A DNA stretch of 64,000 bases from Aquatica leii (taxonomy: Eukaryota; Arthropoda; Insecta; Coleoptera; Lampyridae), in NCBI GenBank assembly GCA_035610365.1, contig CM069432.1, forward strand, positions 11,346,001-11,410,000, written 5' to 3'. Shown here piece by piece: positions 42,834 to 52,974 of this stretch. Made by a program: the position numbers and the translations under genes. How positions within the stretch are numbered: position 1 is the first letter of the stretch; each line of letters starts with the position of its first letter. Under the pieces are notes generated by a model. That model was not told where the DNA came from and did not search any database. It worked only from the letters and a program-made list of their open reading frames with translations.

Positions 42834-43616
42834 TCATAAAAATTTCTTAAGCCGTTTTAATTTAGAACTCTCGTATATTTGCTCAAGCTGCTGGAAAACT
42901 AAGAGGCGCTTATTCTGATACCTGTTTCGTAAAAGATCTAATGCAATTTTATAACTGCTACCAATTATTGGTAAACCTGTTAATATTTTAGACGCGGGTG
43001 CTTTTAGACAAGATTGTAAATAGGTCAATTTGAGATCGTCCGTTAAATTAGGATTTCGATCGACACAGGACATAAATCTCTCGATAAAATTGGAAAACTC
43101 TGAAATTTTGCCTGTAAAACTTAGTAAACTGATTTCAGGTAACTTCACACAAGGTGCAACATTTGACCCTATAGAAGTACCAGAGATATTATACTGATTA
43201 TACTCTTTTTCTTTCTTTTCGTATTGTTTAATAACTAATTTAGCCTTACTGATCGCACTTCCAAGTGAAGCCTCAAACTTGTTATTACTAGGCACGCTTG
43301 CATCTTCGAACTCAAATGCTACAAATTCATCATACAAATTTTCGTACTCATTTAATAAAGGTTTGACACATTCAATTCTCGTAATTAATTGTTCCAATAT
43401 TTCCTCGTTAATCTCAAGAATATTACATTGATTAACAAATTGTTCAAAACTTTTTAATTTATTGACTCGATTGTTTAATTTGGAAAATAACAACTTTCTT
43501 TCAGGTGCTGAAGAGGTTTGTGCACTTGAAATACTTTGACTCTTTGTTAGAAAATTAATAAAAAAAAGCATTATAAACCATAAAAAAGGCAAATTCTTTA
43601 AAGAAAGTTTTGTCAA
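42834..43616 (-). pseudogene. BEL/Pao gag
   Basis: The 260-codon frame has the Pao gag pattern: a coiled N-terminal part (KLLFSKLNNRVNKLKSFEQF), a middle ending in VKLPEISLLSFTGKISEFSN, and KLTYLQSCLKAPASKILTGL (DUF1759). The first 30 or so codons look like a membrane helix because they run into flanking repeat sequence; the real start is probably near 43530. A frameshift at about 42820 separates it from the next part. Confidence 0.85.
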
Positions 43617-43825
43617 ATGATTAAACGCCCATTGCGGACTTATTAGGACAGTTAGAAGAGTACAGTTTTTTGAATAGCAAGATAATGAGCTTTTCTAAAC
43701 GTTTTGTAAAAAAAATGATGGAAAAGGTTTATAAACCATAAAAAAGTGCTTTTAATGCAAATTTTTTAAAGAAAATTTTGTCGAATGCTTAAACGACAAT
43801 TGCGGACTAATTAATAGCTCGATTC
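43560..43825. repeat. tandem repeat at the 5' side of the BEL element
   Basis: Two units about 170-180 bp apart share TTATAAACCATAAAAAAG, a run of AAATTCTTTAAAGAAA type, then TTTTGTC(A/G)AATG.TTAAACG and ATTGCGGACT(A/T)ATTA. The second half is also found at 37968-38035 beyond the other end of the BEL element. Either the LTR end has been duplicated or this is a host repeat the element entered. Confidence 0.6.
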
Positions 43826-45544
43826 TGAGATTTCTCCTGTAAGCTACATAATCTATACGTTACAGCAATTGTAACTCCCTTCCTTATGAAATTATGAAAA
43901 TTGCTATTCTGAGACTAGCACTATAAGATCCTGTCTTACAGATTCTTTTTTATAGATTGCTAACGTCATGCTTATATAAATGTCAGATTATTCATAACGA
44001 TTCTGAGGTTATGCGATAACCGGATGTCAAGTTCAATGCCACAGCAGCAAAAAGGAAAAAAAGAAAAAATACTTCAAACGACCAGCTTGGAATTTATTTA
44101 AAGTTTATGGAAGAAGATTATATATTCAGGAGCGGTACTGTAAGCCCTAATTATACTACTAATTGTTACGTGCATAAATTTAAATATTGCATTACCCTGT
44201 ATATCAACTTAATTAAAAATTGCTTTTGATATTTATTGACGCCATCTATCGGGTTCGTTGGTCACTTTGTATTGCGCAAACGACATCCGGTGTCTTCTCC
44301 GACATTTTAACTTTAACATTGTAACTGGTAACATCCAGGGCTGCGTGAGTGAAAGTTCGTTCTCTAAAATCATCCACGTGTTAGGGACACGATGGAAATT
44401 ATGTAGTTTCTTTAATTAACTAATTTACTTCCGCAGCGTAAGTAATTTTATTTCTTTCTGTAATTAAAAGTAATTTTATGTCTTTTTGGTTAGCCCCATG
44501 TGCCACCTAATAAATCAGGGCATTCTGGATATAATTTAAAGCCCATCAGGGAAAGTTTGTGATTTCGTTACGATCGTGGGATATTTGTATCGTCACCGGC
44601 TATTCTTACCACCATCCGGCCAATGAATTCTATCCGATACCGAAAGACGAGAGATAACCCTCGACGAATATTGTGTTGGAACGATTCTAAATATTTATAA
44701 GGCCTACTGTTGGAATTAATTAAATCATAGAAAAAGGGTATAACAGCATCCGACGTTCGGTTTGTGTTATGTGTACATTTTACCATTTAAGTAATGACTT
44801 TGTAGATTCGGATTTCGTGAGCTATTAGATTGACACGATTTGCAATTAAAATTAATTACAGGGTACGTGTCGAAGGAAGCGCTTCCTCCGCATAAAAGGA
44901 ACACCTGTATTTGGTGGTAAGTGTTTTTTTTAAAGTTTCTTTCGTCGTCAACGAGGTTTCTCACGAAACTTACAATCATCATAACTTCGTACTGATTATC
45001 GTAATGGTAATATCATTAGTTAGTAAATTTGCTTATACTACGTATGCTGTTTATGCTTATTTATTGTGATAATTTAATGTTAATGCTATAATAATTATTT
45101 TGCCTTATTGTCGTTACTGCCATATTTCTAATTATGTAAACGATATTTACTGCGAACTATTCGTCGTCATGTTCTTCACTTATGTCATGTAAGTTGCCTA
45201 TCCTACTGTGATTCGATGTTGTATATTCTCACTAGTATTTACTTAAATGTGGCTATTTAACTTCGACTATATTTAGATAGATAAGATATAGATATAATTG
45301 ATCGAGTAATTAAAGTGCAATTGTTGTTAACGATTTAGTTTTTTCTTTTATTCGTTTCTTTCAGCAGTTACGAACTTAACATCTAGTTACAAGTTTATTA
45401 CCATTCTGTGGTGAGCAAGCAGAAACTGACTTTGGATAGGCTCTGGCGCCCTTAATTATTTTTTTTCAATCTTCTCTAGGAACCCTACCCTCTCTCCGAC
45501 TGTTGAGAGCTGGCCGTGCAGGTTCGTAACCAGCTAAAGCTTGT
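43826..45544. other. unassigned DNA with LTR-like features
   Basis: Two short minus-strand frames (44568-44786, 44767-44982) have no family I recognise. Near 45442 TGGCGCCC follows an AT-rich stretch, so part of this may be an old LTR with a primer site. The rest shows nothing definite. Confidence 0.35.
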
Positions 45545-47870
45545 AACATAATAAATTTTTATTTATTTATTGAAAAGGAACATACAATTTGTGTGCGAGA
45601 GTAGCTCTCATGTTACACAATTCCTACAACTTAAAAATAATTTATTCTAGAGGAAATGATTTTAATTCTACAAACAAAATTAACAAAGGTACTATAATAT
45701 ACTTTTTTTAATGTAATTTTTTAATTCAAACTTAAATTTAATTTATTGTAAATTAAAGCTCCATTTTTAGTAATGTCAGTTTTACTTTTGTTTGTTCTTA
45801 TTGAGTCAATATGAATATATTGGTAAGTTCTAGTGTAATGGTTGTGTATTTGGTTATTAACTGAATATTTAATATTAATTTTTAATTTTTGAAGTTTTAT
45901 TTTTTGTATTAGTAAACACTGTTCATATATGTGTAACTGTTTTAAATTTAAAATGTCATGATTTATGTAAAGATTGTTTGTTGCAGTAAAATATGGTTCT
46001 TTGTGTATTAATTTTAACGCTTTATTTTGCAATATTTATAATGGTTTCAAATGTACTAAAGGAGCTCCACCCCAAATCGAATTTAAATAACTAAAATATG
46101 GATGTATATATGAGTTATAAATTATATTGAGAACATGGGTTGATGTAAAATATTTAATTCTAGAAAGCACTCCAATTATTGGTCGAATTTTTTTTATAAC
46201 AGATTGTATTTGATTTTTCCAACTCATATTTTCATTTATTATCAAACCAAGAACCTTTGTAGCATTTGTTCTAGAGATCATTTTGCTTCCAATTTTTATT
46301 ACAGGATTTTTTATAATACTGTTTTTTCCAAAAATAATATAATTTGTTTTTTTAGTGTTAATACTTAATCTGTTGTCATTTATTCATTTATGTATTATAT
46401 TTACATCATGTTGTAAATCCTGTGTTGATTGTTCAATATTGGTGTTATTATAAATTAGTGTTGTATCATCCGCATATGAGTAAATTTGACCTTTAATGTT
46501 TTGATTCAAGAGATCATTAATATAAATAATAAATAAAGTTGGTCCTAAAACACTACCTTGAGGAACTCCACACGTTATTGTCTTTGCAGAACTTAATATT
46601 CCTTCTAATTTTACTACCTGTAATCTATTATTTAAATAATCTTGTATTAAAGAATTAGCTATTCCACGTATACCAACATTTTTCAATTTTTGTAATAATA
46701 TAAAATGATCAACTGTATCAAAAGCCTTTTGTAAGTCTATAAAAAGGCCTACTGGTTTTTTGTTGTTATTGATTCCTTGATAAATTTGATTTATAATATC
46801 AGTTACTGCTGCTTGAGTACCAGTTTTTTCTAGAAACCCGTATTGTCTATTGCTTATTATTTTATTTTTATTTAGATATTTTATGATTCTGTTGTTTATA
46901 ATTTTTTCAGCTATTTTAGAAAAACTTGAAAGCACCGATATTGGTCTATAATTTGATACTTCTTTTGTGTTTCCATTTTTAAATATCGGAGTTACTACTG
47001 CTATTTTCATTTCATTTGGAAAAATACCAGTTTCCAATATTTTATTTATTATTTGTGTAATGTAAAATATAACATAAGAAAAACAAATTTTTAAGGTTTT
47101 TACAGAAATACCATCTTTTCCTGCGGTAGTATTATCTTTCATTGAATTTATAATTTTTTCAATTTCATCATTACTTGTAGGTGTTAAAAATATACTATGA
47201 ATTGGTGATGAATTAGACTGAATTGTAGACATATTATATATTTGAGTTTGATTCTTTGTAAGGTTTTTTCCGACATTAATGAAGTAGTTGTTGAATTCTT
47301 CTACTATATCTTTATGGTTGTTTATAGATATTAATTTGTCTTGCGTTATAATTTCAGTTAACTGATGTTTAGTTTGAGTTGATTTTGTATTGTATAAAAT
47401 TTGTTTGTTTAATTTCCAAAACTTTTTTTGATTTAAACCAAGTTTTTTATATTCATTATCATAGTACTCTCTTATCAAAGTAGATTTTAATTCTGTAGTT
47501 TTGTTTCTTAGTTTTTTATATATTAACTCTTTTTCAGTATTATTGAAATCCTGCTTCCATTTAGCATATGCTTCTTTTTTATTTTTTAGTTGGTTTTTAA
47601 AATCATCTGTTATGATACTCTTGTTGTTTTTGTTATTCTGTATAATCAGGATAATTTGTGTCTTAATTGCTTGAAGTGGTTTATATAATCCGAATCTTTT
47701 GGATACGGCAAGTACATAACTTTACACAATATTGATATTCGTGTATCATAAGTTATAATATTCACTTTTTTTTTCGTTTTATATTTATATTGCTTTACTG
47801 GATCCCGCAGATTGACCAATGCTATTTGACCTTTCAATATTAGTATTTTCGTAAACTGTACAAAATCTTT
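45545..47870 (-). mobile_element. CR1/jockey-group LINE, 5' truncated
   Basis: The 3' tail on the minus strand is a run of AATA-type repeats near 45550. The coding part runs 47870 to 45721 with breaks near 47480, 46384 and 46035. There is no endonuclease, so the element is 5' truncated, the usual outcome of target-primed reverse transcription. The AT bias and Ile/Asn/Lys-rich product fit the surrounding base composition. Confidence 0.85.
46384..47478 (-). pseudogene. LINE reverse transcriptase, 364-codon frame
   Basis: All main blocks are intact: DNTTAGKDGISVKTLK, AVVTPIFKNGNTKEVSNYRP, ISVLSSFSKIAEKIIN, RQYGFLEKTGTQAAVTDII, VGLFIDLQKAFDTVDHFIL, TCGVPQGSVLGPTLFIIYIN and the catalytic QIYSYADDTTLIY. 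It ends at a TAA just after HKW-like sequence; the thumb continues in other frames (46281-46036 with LGLIINENMSWKNQI, 46032-45721 with LQNKALKLIHKEPYF). Upstream, 47837-47646 and the following sequence hold the linker. Confidence 0.88.
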
Positions 47871-48049
47871 TTAGTTGTCGATAATAATTGCCACTTTCCT
47901 TCTTTCGATACATTCTTCTAGCAATCGTTTGATAGCAGACCTAACTGTTTGGCAAATATAACGACTATTTTTAAAATAATTTAGCTTAACATTTATATAG
48001 CAACTCTATTACTACTGACTATTAAGTTACCTTGTATTTTAACGGACAT

Positions 48050-48600
48050 TCAATTACCATTAAACTCCCCAACCTCCTTAATTACTTTCTAATTACTGTG
48101 TGGTATAATGGTGACCATTAAACTACAACGTTCAATTTTTTAATTACTCGTAAGTTACTGGTTAAACTATTCTTAAGCTACCCGCCATTATATTACTCCT
48201 TAATTCCTTTCTAATTACTGTATGGTGTAATGGTCACTCAATTACCATTAAACTACAACTTTCATTTTTTCAATTACTCTTAAGTTACTCGTTAAATTAT
48301 TCTTAAGCTACCCACCATTACATTACTCCTTAATTACTTTCTAATTACTGGGTGGTATAATGGTGACTCAATTACCATTAAACTACAAGGTTTAATTTTT
48401 TAATTACTACTAAGTTACTAATTAAATTACTTTTATGCTACCACAATACTGAAATACTCCTAAACTACTTCGTATACTACTTTTAAACTAATAACCATTT
48501 AAATTACTGCTAAACGTCACCTTAGACTACTCTTAAATTACGAAAAAAATTAAATTACTTATAAATGACTTTTCAATACCCAATAAACTACTAAATTAAG
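48050..48600. repeat. minisatellite, unit about 122-130 bp
   Basis: CCTTAATTACTTTCTAATTACTG recurs at 48076, 48198 (one change) and 48328. Each unit also holds ATGGTNACTCAATTACCATT, TTAAACTACAA and TCTTAAGCTACCC. The array then decays into short TTAAATTAC/TAAACTAC motifs to about 48600. It abuts the broken end of the hAT coding sequence. Confidence 0.85.
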
Positions 48601-48744
48601 CTACCTTGTGTTTGCTAGGTTACGACATCTATGATTCTACGAAATATTTGGCGCAGTTTATTGACTTCTTCTTTATAATTGTAATCTAATAATATATCAA
48701 TCGTTTTATTTTGTTTCCATATGTCAAATGTGCGACATGCATGT
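48600..48744 (-). pseudogene. ZMYM-type hAT coding sequence, part downstream of the Gypsy insertion
   Basis: The minus strand reads HACRTFDIWKQNKTIDILLD then KEEVNKLRQIFRRIIDVV, matching the region after the TTF-type zinc finger in ZMYM1/5-like hAT proteins (HxxxxxxWK...RxxLxRIIxVV). Its frame is continuous with the part at 55264-55589 when the Gypsy element and one copy of ATAT are ignored. It ends at the minisatellite. Confidence 0.78.
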
Positions 48745-48748
48745 ATAT

Positions 48749-49207
48749 TGTTACGTCTTTATTTATTAAAAACTAATTTATTTATAACGACTAAAACTAC
48801 GTTTACTTTTATAGAAATATGTATACTTTTAAATTAACGGAACTAATTAAATCTAATAATAAAAACACTTACACTATAATTTATGTATAACCGTTGTATA
48901 ACACTTAAGATAACTAACACGAGATAAGATAACGTTCTCGGATTTCACACTGTAAGTCGCGTTCACTCGATTTATTTAAAACTCCGCACGTGCTAATTAA
49001 TCACTTATTTATCTTCACTTGCTTAATCTTCTCAATACTGCATGCATTCACATTCCAGCAATAACTGACCTACGATTTCCATCTTCGGCTTTTATAGACA
49101 TCGGCGAATTCTTCTCGATCGTTCCTCACTTTTCGTTATATCTTCTAGAAACTAGATAACAGTTCTAGAAGGCTCTTGCATTTGCAAGTAATTTCTCGGA
49201 CGTTTCA
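48749..49207 (-). repeat. 3' LTR of the Gypsy element
   Basis: Equal in length to the 5' LTR. It is preceded on the minus strand by the purine-rich AAGAAGGGGGCAG, the polypurine tract (about 49208-49220). The third ORF ends 56 bp inside this LTR. Confidence 0.95.
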
Positions 49208-49748
49208 CTGCCCCCTTCTTAGGACTGTTCTGTCCCAGAACAGAAGACTGGATGTGACACCGGTAAAAGGGATCGTGGCGATAGCGGCAGCTTCCTCCAT
49301 TTCGGCAACTTCCTTGACCATAAAAGTAACAGTCAATGGACTTTTCCTGACCCAATACTCTCCTCGGTTGGTAACTACAGACCAACACTTGAACGCCTGT
49401 TCCTCGGAAGACGACCTCCAACATGTTTCGAACTGTCCTCCAATTCAATTGGTCTAAGCCACAACCAAGCTTGGGTACTGCCAATTTCTTAACATGATGG
49501 AACTCCATTTGTCTCTTGAGACTCCATAATGTTCGCCACAGATCTTTGTATAACGGCTTGACACGTGAGTATTTCTTGGTGACCAGATAGAAAACGAAGC
49601 GTCCGTCACCACGTAGTCCTAAAACCTTTCCGACTGCCGGTTGCTGTCTTCGTAATTCATCTAGCTGTCCAAACTTCTGTTTAAACACGACTGCAACCCC
49701 TTTGGACATGTCAAGCTCCTCGCTCACGCAATGTGCGATGGCGTAATC
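49152..49748 (-). CDS. macro domain plus CCCH zinc finger, third ORF of the Gypsy element
   Basis: The frame opens as DYAIAHCVSEELDMSKGVAV, a match to the ADP-ribose-binding start of TARG1/OARD1-type macro domains (AHCxSExxxMxKGIAVxFKxKF). It then has FVFYLVTKKYSRVKPLYKDL and LAVPKLGCGLDQLNWRTV. In TARG1 the catalytic Lys lies in the TKK motif and the catalytic Asp in GCGLD; both are kept. A CCCH finger follows: CYFYGQGSCRNGGSCRYRH (C-x7-C-x5-C-x3-H). There is no AUG before the domain; the first in-frame one is at 49709. Expression by a -1 shift from integrase at CAAAAG, or a lost base there, is therefore likely. The last 18 codons lie in the 3' LTR. Removal or binding of ADP-ribose on proteins or nucleic acid is the inferred activity. 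Confidence 0.85.
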   Translation of the reverse strand, partial: DYAIAHCVSEELDMSKGVAVVFKQKFGQLDELRRQQPAVGKVLGLRGDGRFVFYLVTKKYSRVKPLYKDLWRTLWSLKRQMEFHHVKKLAVPKLGCGLDQLNWRTVRNMLEVVFRGTGVQVLVCSYQPRRVLGQEKSIDCYFYGQGSCRNGGSCRYRHDPFYRCHIQSSVLGQNSPKKGAVKRPRNYLQMQEPSRTVI

Positions 49749-50983
49749 TTTTGTGTCTGGAACAGGTCTTGTTGTTCCTCGGTGGTAACTCCGAACCTAG
49801 CTTTTCCAGAACCTCCGTATAAGTTCATAAACTTTTCGAACTCCATTTCTTCGATTGGATTCCTGGTTCTGCTACTTATTACTCTGGTTCGGACCTGAAC
49901 TTGCGGATTGTGGTTATCGCCAGCAAACGGGGCTAGACGATCGACGTGGACCACTTTTGGCTTGCCTCTGGGCGGTTTTCGGATGCGGTATATAACGTCG
50001 TTAATACGCTGCACGACTTCATAGGGGCCCTCCCATTGCCTTTGCAGCTTCGGCGACAAACCACGTCTCCTTTGAGGGTTATACAACCAAACCATATCGA
50101 TAGGTTGAAACCCACCATTTTGCGCCTTGACGTCATATCTTGTTTTCATCCTGTCGCTGGCAATTTGTGTGTTTTTACGAACCTCTTCATGTACTTCGTC
50201 TAGCCTCTTTGCCAGCTTGCTGACGTAATCTTCTCCAGCGACTTCTTCTTCCGGTCTTCGTCCAAATTGAAGATCGCATGGTAATCTTATCTCACGACCG
50301 AGCATGACACAGGATGGTGTTTGACCTGTGCTTTCGTGAACGGATGATCGGTACGCCATTAAGAAGAGGTGCAAGTACTGATCCCAGTCTCTTTGATGTT
50401 CGGACACTACCTTGACTAAGTACTTGCCCATTGTTCGATTCATCCGTTCAACCATGCCATCAGACTGAGGATGGAGAGGCGTTGTCCTAGTCTTTTTAAT
50501 TCCTAACAGTCGGCAAACTTCTTGAAACAGCCCAGACTCAAAATTGCGGCCTTGATCGGAGTGTAATTCCAACGGAACTCCAAACCGGCAGAAAAACTCC
50601 TTTACTAATACGTCTGCGACTGTAGCTGCTTCCTGATTGGGTATGGCGTAAGCCTCCGTCCATTTCGTAAAATAATCCATCGCCACCAAGATGTATTTAT
50701 TTCCCGAATCGGATTCTGGGAACGGCCCTGCGATGTCAATCGCTACTCTTTCCAAAGGGCTTCCTACGTTGTATTGTTTCATGGGTGCTTTGCGCTTTCT
50801 CGCTGGACCATTTCCTGAAGCGCAGACTATGCATTTACGGCACCATTTCATGACGTCCTCTTTGCAGTTCATCCAGTAGAATCGTTCTCGCACTTTACCC
50901 AACGTCTTCTTAATGCCAAAGTGTCCTCCTGATGTCCCATCGTGGAGATGCTTCAACACTTCGGTCACCCTGCTCTTCGGCAC
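49724..50983 (-). CDS. Gypsy integrase
   Basis: The open frame really extends above 50983 to about 51026. Zinc-binding part: HLHDGTSGGHFGIKKTLGKV and CRKCIVCASGNG. Core: RVAIDIAGPFPESDSGNKYI (first Asp), LELHSDQGRNFESGLFQEV (second Asp), TTPLHPQSDGMVERMNRTMG (Glu). C-terminal part: KLQRQWEGPYEVVQRIND and KPKVVHVDRLAPF, then a variable tail ending QQDLFQTQKITPSHIA. There is no chromodomain. The DLF in the tail resembles the first strand of a macro domain, and the macro-domain frame starts just there in the -1 register. Confidence 0.92.
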   Translation of the reverse strand: MPKSRVTEVLKHLHDGTSGGHFGIKKTLGKVRERFYWMNCKEDVMKWCRKCIVCASGNGPARKRKAPMKQYNVGSPLERVAIDIAGPFPESDSGNKYILVAMDYFTKWTEAYAIPNQEAATVADVLVKEFFCRFGVPLELHSDQGRNFESGLFQEVCRLLGIKKTRTTPLHPQSDGMVERMNRTMGKYLVKVVSEHQRDWDQYLHLFLMAYRSSVHESTGQTPSCVMLGREIRLPCDLQFGRRPEEEVAGEDYVSKLAKRLDEVHEEVRKNTQIASDRMKTRYDVKAQNGGFQPIDMVWLYNPQRRRGLSPKLQRQWEGPYEVVQRINDVIYRIRKPPRGKPKVVHVDRLAPFAGDNHNPQVQVRTRVISSRTRNPIEEMEFEKFMNLYGGSGKARFGVTTEEQQDLFQTQKITPSHIA

Positions 50984-51021
50984 TACCAGCTGTAGTCTGT
51001 TTCCCGTGCCCTCAACACTTT

Positions 51022-52974
51022 CTAGGATCGCTTAAGAAGACCGTCTTCTACTATCAAGGAGTCCCACTGCGCCCAGTACGCTTTGATATTTTTGCCCAAA
51101 GCACTCACTTCTTCCCAGGTTGGTCGTCGGCCGCTTTCTTTCCAGTCCAGGAGTAGTCTTATTTCAGGATCGTCTTCTTGTTCGCGACGTAACTGCTCAG
51201 GTTCCCACTCATCATCAACCATAGCAGTTCTCCGGAGACATTCGACTTTTTCTTCCAGTCGCGAACAATGGCTGTAGTCCGCCGGACATGGTCTTCTGGA
51301 CAAGGCATCAGCGTTTCGATGACTGCTTCCGGCACGGTGTTCTGTGTCGTAGTCATACTCTTGCAGTCTCTCGATCCATCTTGCCACTTGTCCTTCTGGG
51401 TTACGGAACTGCAGAAGCCATTTTAAAGCGGCGTGGTCTGTTCTCAGTAAAAATTTTCGTCCATACAAATACTTGTAGAAATGTTCGATGGACTTAACGA
51501 CTGCTAACAGCTCCCTCCTAGTGACGCAATAATTCCTTTCTGGCCTGGACAAAACCTTGCTAAAATACGCGATAACCTTTTCTTGTCCATCTTGAATCTG
51601 CGAAAGGACCGCGCCTATGGCCAGATTGCTTGCGTCGGTATCCAAAACGAACTTTCCATCTTCTCTTGGATAACTCAAAATCGGCGAAGTGACTAGGGCT
51701 TGTTTTAGTTGATTAAAAGAACTTTCGCAGTCTTCATTCCATCTAAATTCTGCTTTTTCTTCAGTTAATTTTGTTAATGGTTTGGCAATATTGGCAAATC
51801 CGGGTACAAATCTTCTATAATAAGTGCACAACCCAAGGAAACTTCGGACCTGATGTTTGTCGATTGGTCTTGGCCATGCTTGCACTGCTCGGATTTTGTC
51901 TGGGTCAGCCCTCACTCCATCTCTAGATACGACGTGGCCAAGGTATTGGACTTCCTTCTTAAATACGTGGCACTTCTTTGGGCTCAGTTTGAGGTTAGCC
52001 CCACGTAATCTCTGGAACACTTCCTTCAAGTTGTTCAAGTGCTCTTCAAACGACCTTCCAACCACGATCACGTCGTCCAGGTAAACCAAACACGTCTTCC
52101 AAGACAATCCGCGCAAGATGGTCTCCATCAAACGCTCGAACGTTGCAGGAGCGTTACACAGGCCGAAGGGCATTACGGTGAACTGCCACAAACCAGTTCC
52201 GATCGTAAAAGCTGTCTTTTCACGATCCTTGGGTTCTAATTCTACCTGCCAGTATCCACTCTTTAAATCTAACGTAGAAAACCACTGGGATCCTGACAGG
52301 GTGTCTAGCGTATCGTCAATTCTGGGTAAAGGGTAGCTGTCCTTTTTGGTCACGTCGTTTAGCTGTCTGTAGTCTACGCAAAACCTCGTTGATCCATCCT
52401 TCTTCTTCACGAGTACCACTGGGGATGCCCATGGACTACTTGAAGGTTCAATCACGCCTTCTCTCTCCATATCCGTAATTATTTGTTCGGCTTCTTCTCT
52501 TTTCGCCAAAGGAAGTCTGCGTGGATGTTGTCGTATCGGCCGAGCGTCTCCGGTATTAATTTTATGTTTCACCACGTTAGTTCTTCCTTTGGAGCCACTC
52601 TCCAGCGCGAACACATCTTGGTACTCTTGGATCAACACTTTAACTTTAGCCAGCTGGTCTTGGCTGAGGTTTTCGCATTTGGTGGTAAGAATGTCTAATA
52701 GATGTTGTGGACACTTCTTCGGCGACGTATCTTCGTTCGACTTCACGCATCTCACAATTTGTGATACTGGCGTGCATTGGTCTACCACGGTCTTCTTTTT
52801 CAACGTTACAGGATCTGAGTTGATGTTTAAGATCCTTACTGGCATCGTCTTCTTTACTCGTACTAAAGTTCTGGCAACCAGTAGTCCCTTTTCAACTAAG
52901 CCGCCTTCCATTGGTTTAATCGCACAAGACTCGCACGGCTGCCTTCTCTGACGAATGAAAAGGAATTTCTTCAT
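51022..52974 (-). CDS. pol: Gypsy reverse transcriptase and RNase H
   Basis: A 650-codon frame. Reverse transcriptase blocks: EGVIEPSSSPWASPVVLVKK, RFCVDYRQLNDVTKKDSYPL, STLDLKSGYWQVELEP, TVMPFGLCNAPATFERLME, then the catalytic CLVYLDDVIVVGRSFEEHL and KCHVFKKEVQYLGHVVS. RNase H: KFVLDTDASNLAIGAVLSQ, YCVTRRELLAVVKSIEHF, LLRTDHAALKWLLQF and HRNADALSRRPC. The frame ends in TAG after GLLKRS; the integrase frame resumes at once one base out of register (ILESVEGTG), so a single-base loss near 51027 has probably split a formerly continuous pol. Confidence 0.93.
   Translation of the reverse strand: MKKFLFIRQRRQPCESCAIKPMEGGLVEKGLLVARTLVRVKKTMPVRILNINSDPVTLKKKTVVDQCTPVSQIVRCVKSNEDTSPKKCPQHLLDILTTKCENLSQDQLAKVKVLIQEYQDVFALESGSKGRTNVVKHKINTGDARPIRQHPRRLPLAKREEAEQIITDMEREGVIEPSSSPWASPVVLVKKKDGSTRFCVDYRQLNDVTKKDSYPLPRIDDTLDTLSGSQWFSTLDLKSGYWQVELEPKDREKTAFTIGTGLWQFTVMPFGLCNAPATFERLMETILRGLSWKTCLVYLDDVIVVGRSFEEHLNNLKEVFQRLRGANLKLSPKKCHVFKKEVQYLGHVVSRDGVRADPDKIRAVQAWPRPIDKHQVRSFLGLCTYYRRFVPGFANIAKPLTKLTEEKAEFRWNEDCESSFNQLKQALVTSPILSYPREDGKFVLDTDASNLAIGAVLSQIQDGQEKVIAYFSKVLSRPERNYCVTRRELLAVVKSIEHFYKYLYGRKFLLRTDHAALKWLLQFRNPEGQVARWIERLQEYDYDTEHRAGSSHRNADALSRRPCPADYSHCSRLEEKVECLRRTAMVDDEWEPEQLRREQEDDPEIRLLLDWKESGRRPTWEEVSALGKNIKAYWAQWDSLIVEDGLLKRS

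Larger units (their letters stand above)
38462..43616 (-). mobile_element. BEL/Pao LTR retrotransposon, decayed
   Basis: A full gag-protease-reverse transcriptase-RNase H-integrase order is present on the minus strand in one long series of frames broken by at least six stops or frameshifts. The primer-binding site was not identified, and the flanks hold short related repeats. All main domains of the BEL/Pao superfamily are recognisable, so the element was once autonomous. It lies between the IR75 5' flank and a LINE. Confidence 0.9.

Noticed and set aside
42834..43616. Signal peptide or membrane helix at the start of the BEL gag frame
   Set aside because: The hydrophobic first codons run into repeat sequence and are not part of known Pao gag; the true start is probably about 30 codons later.
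49152..49748. Env gene as the third ORF of the Gypsy element
   Set aside because: No signal peptide, no membrane segment and no furin-type site; the motifs are those of a macro domain and a CCCH finger.
50932..52951. Numerous plus-strand frames opposite the Gypsy pol
   Set aside because: They are shadows of the strongly coding minus strand and contain no domain.
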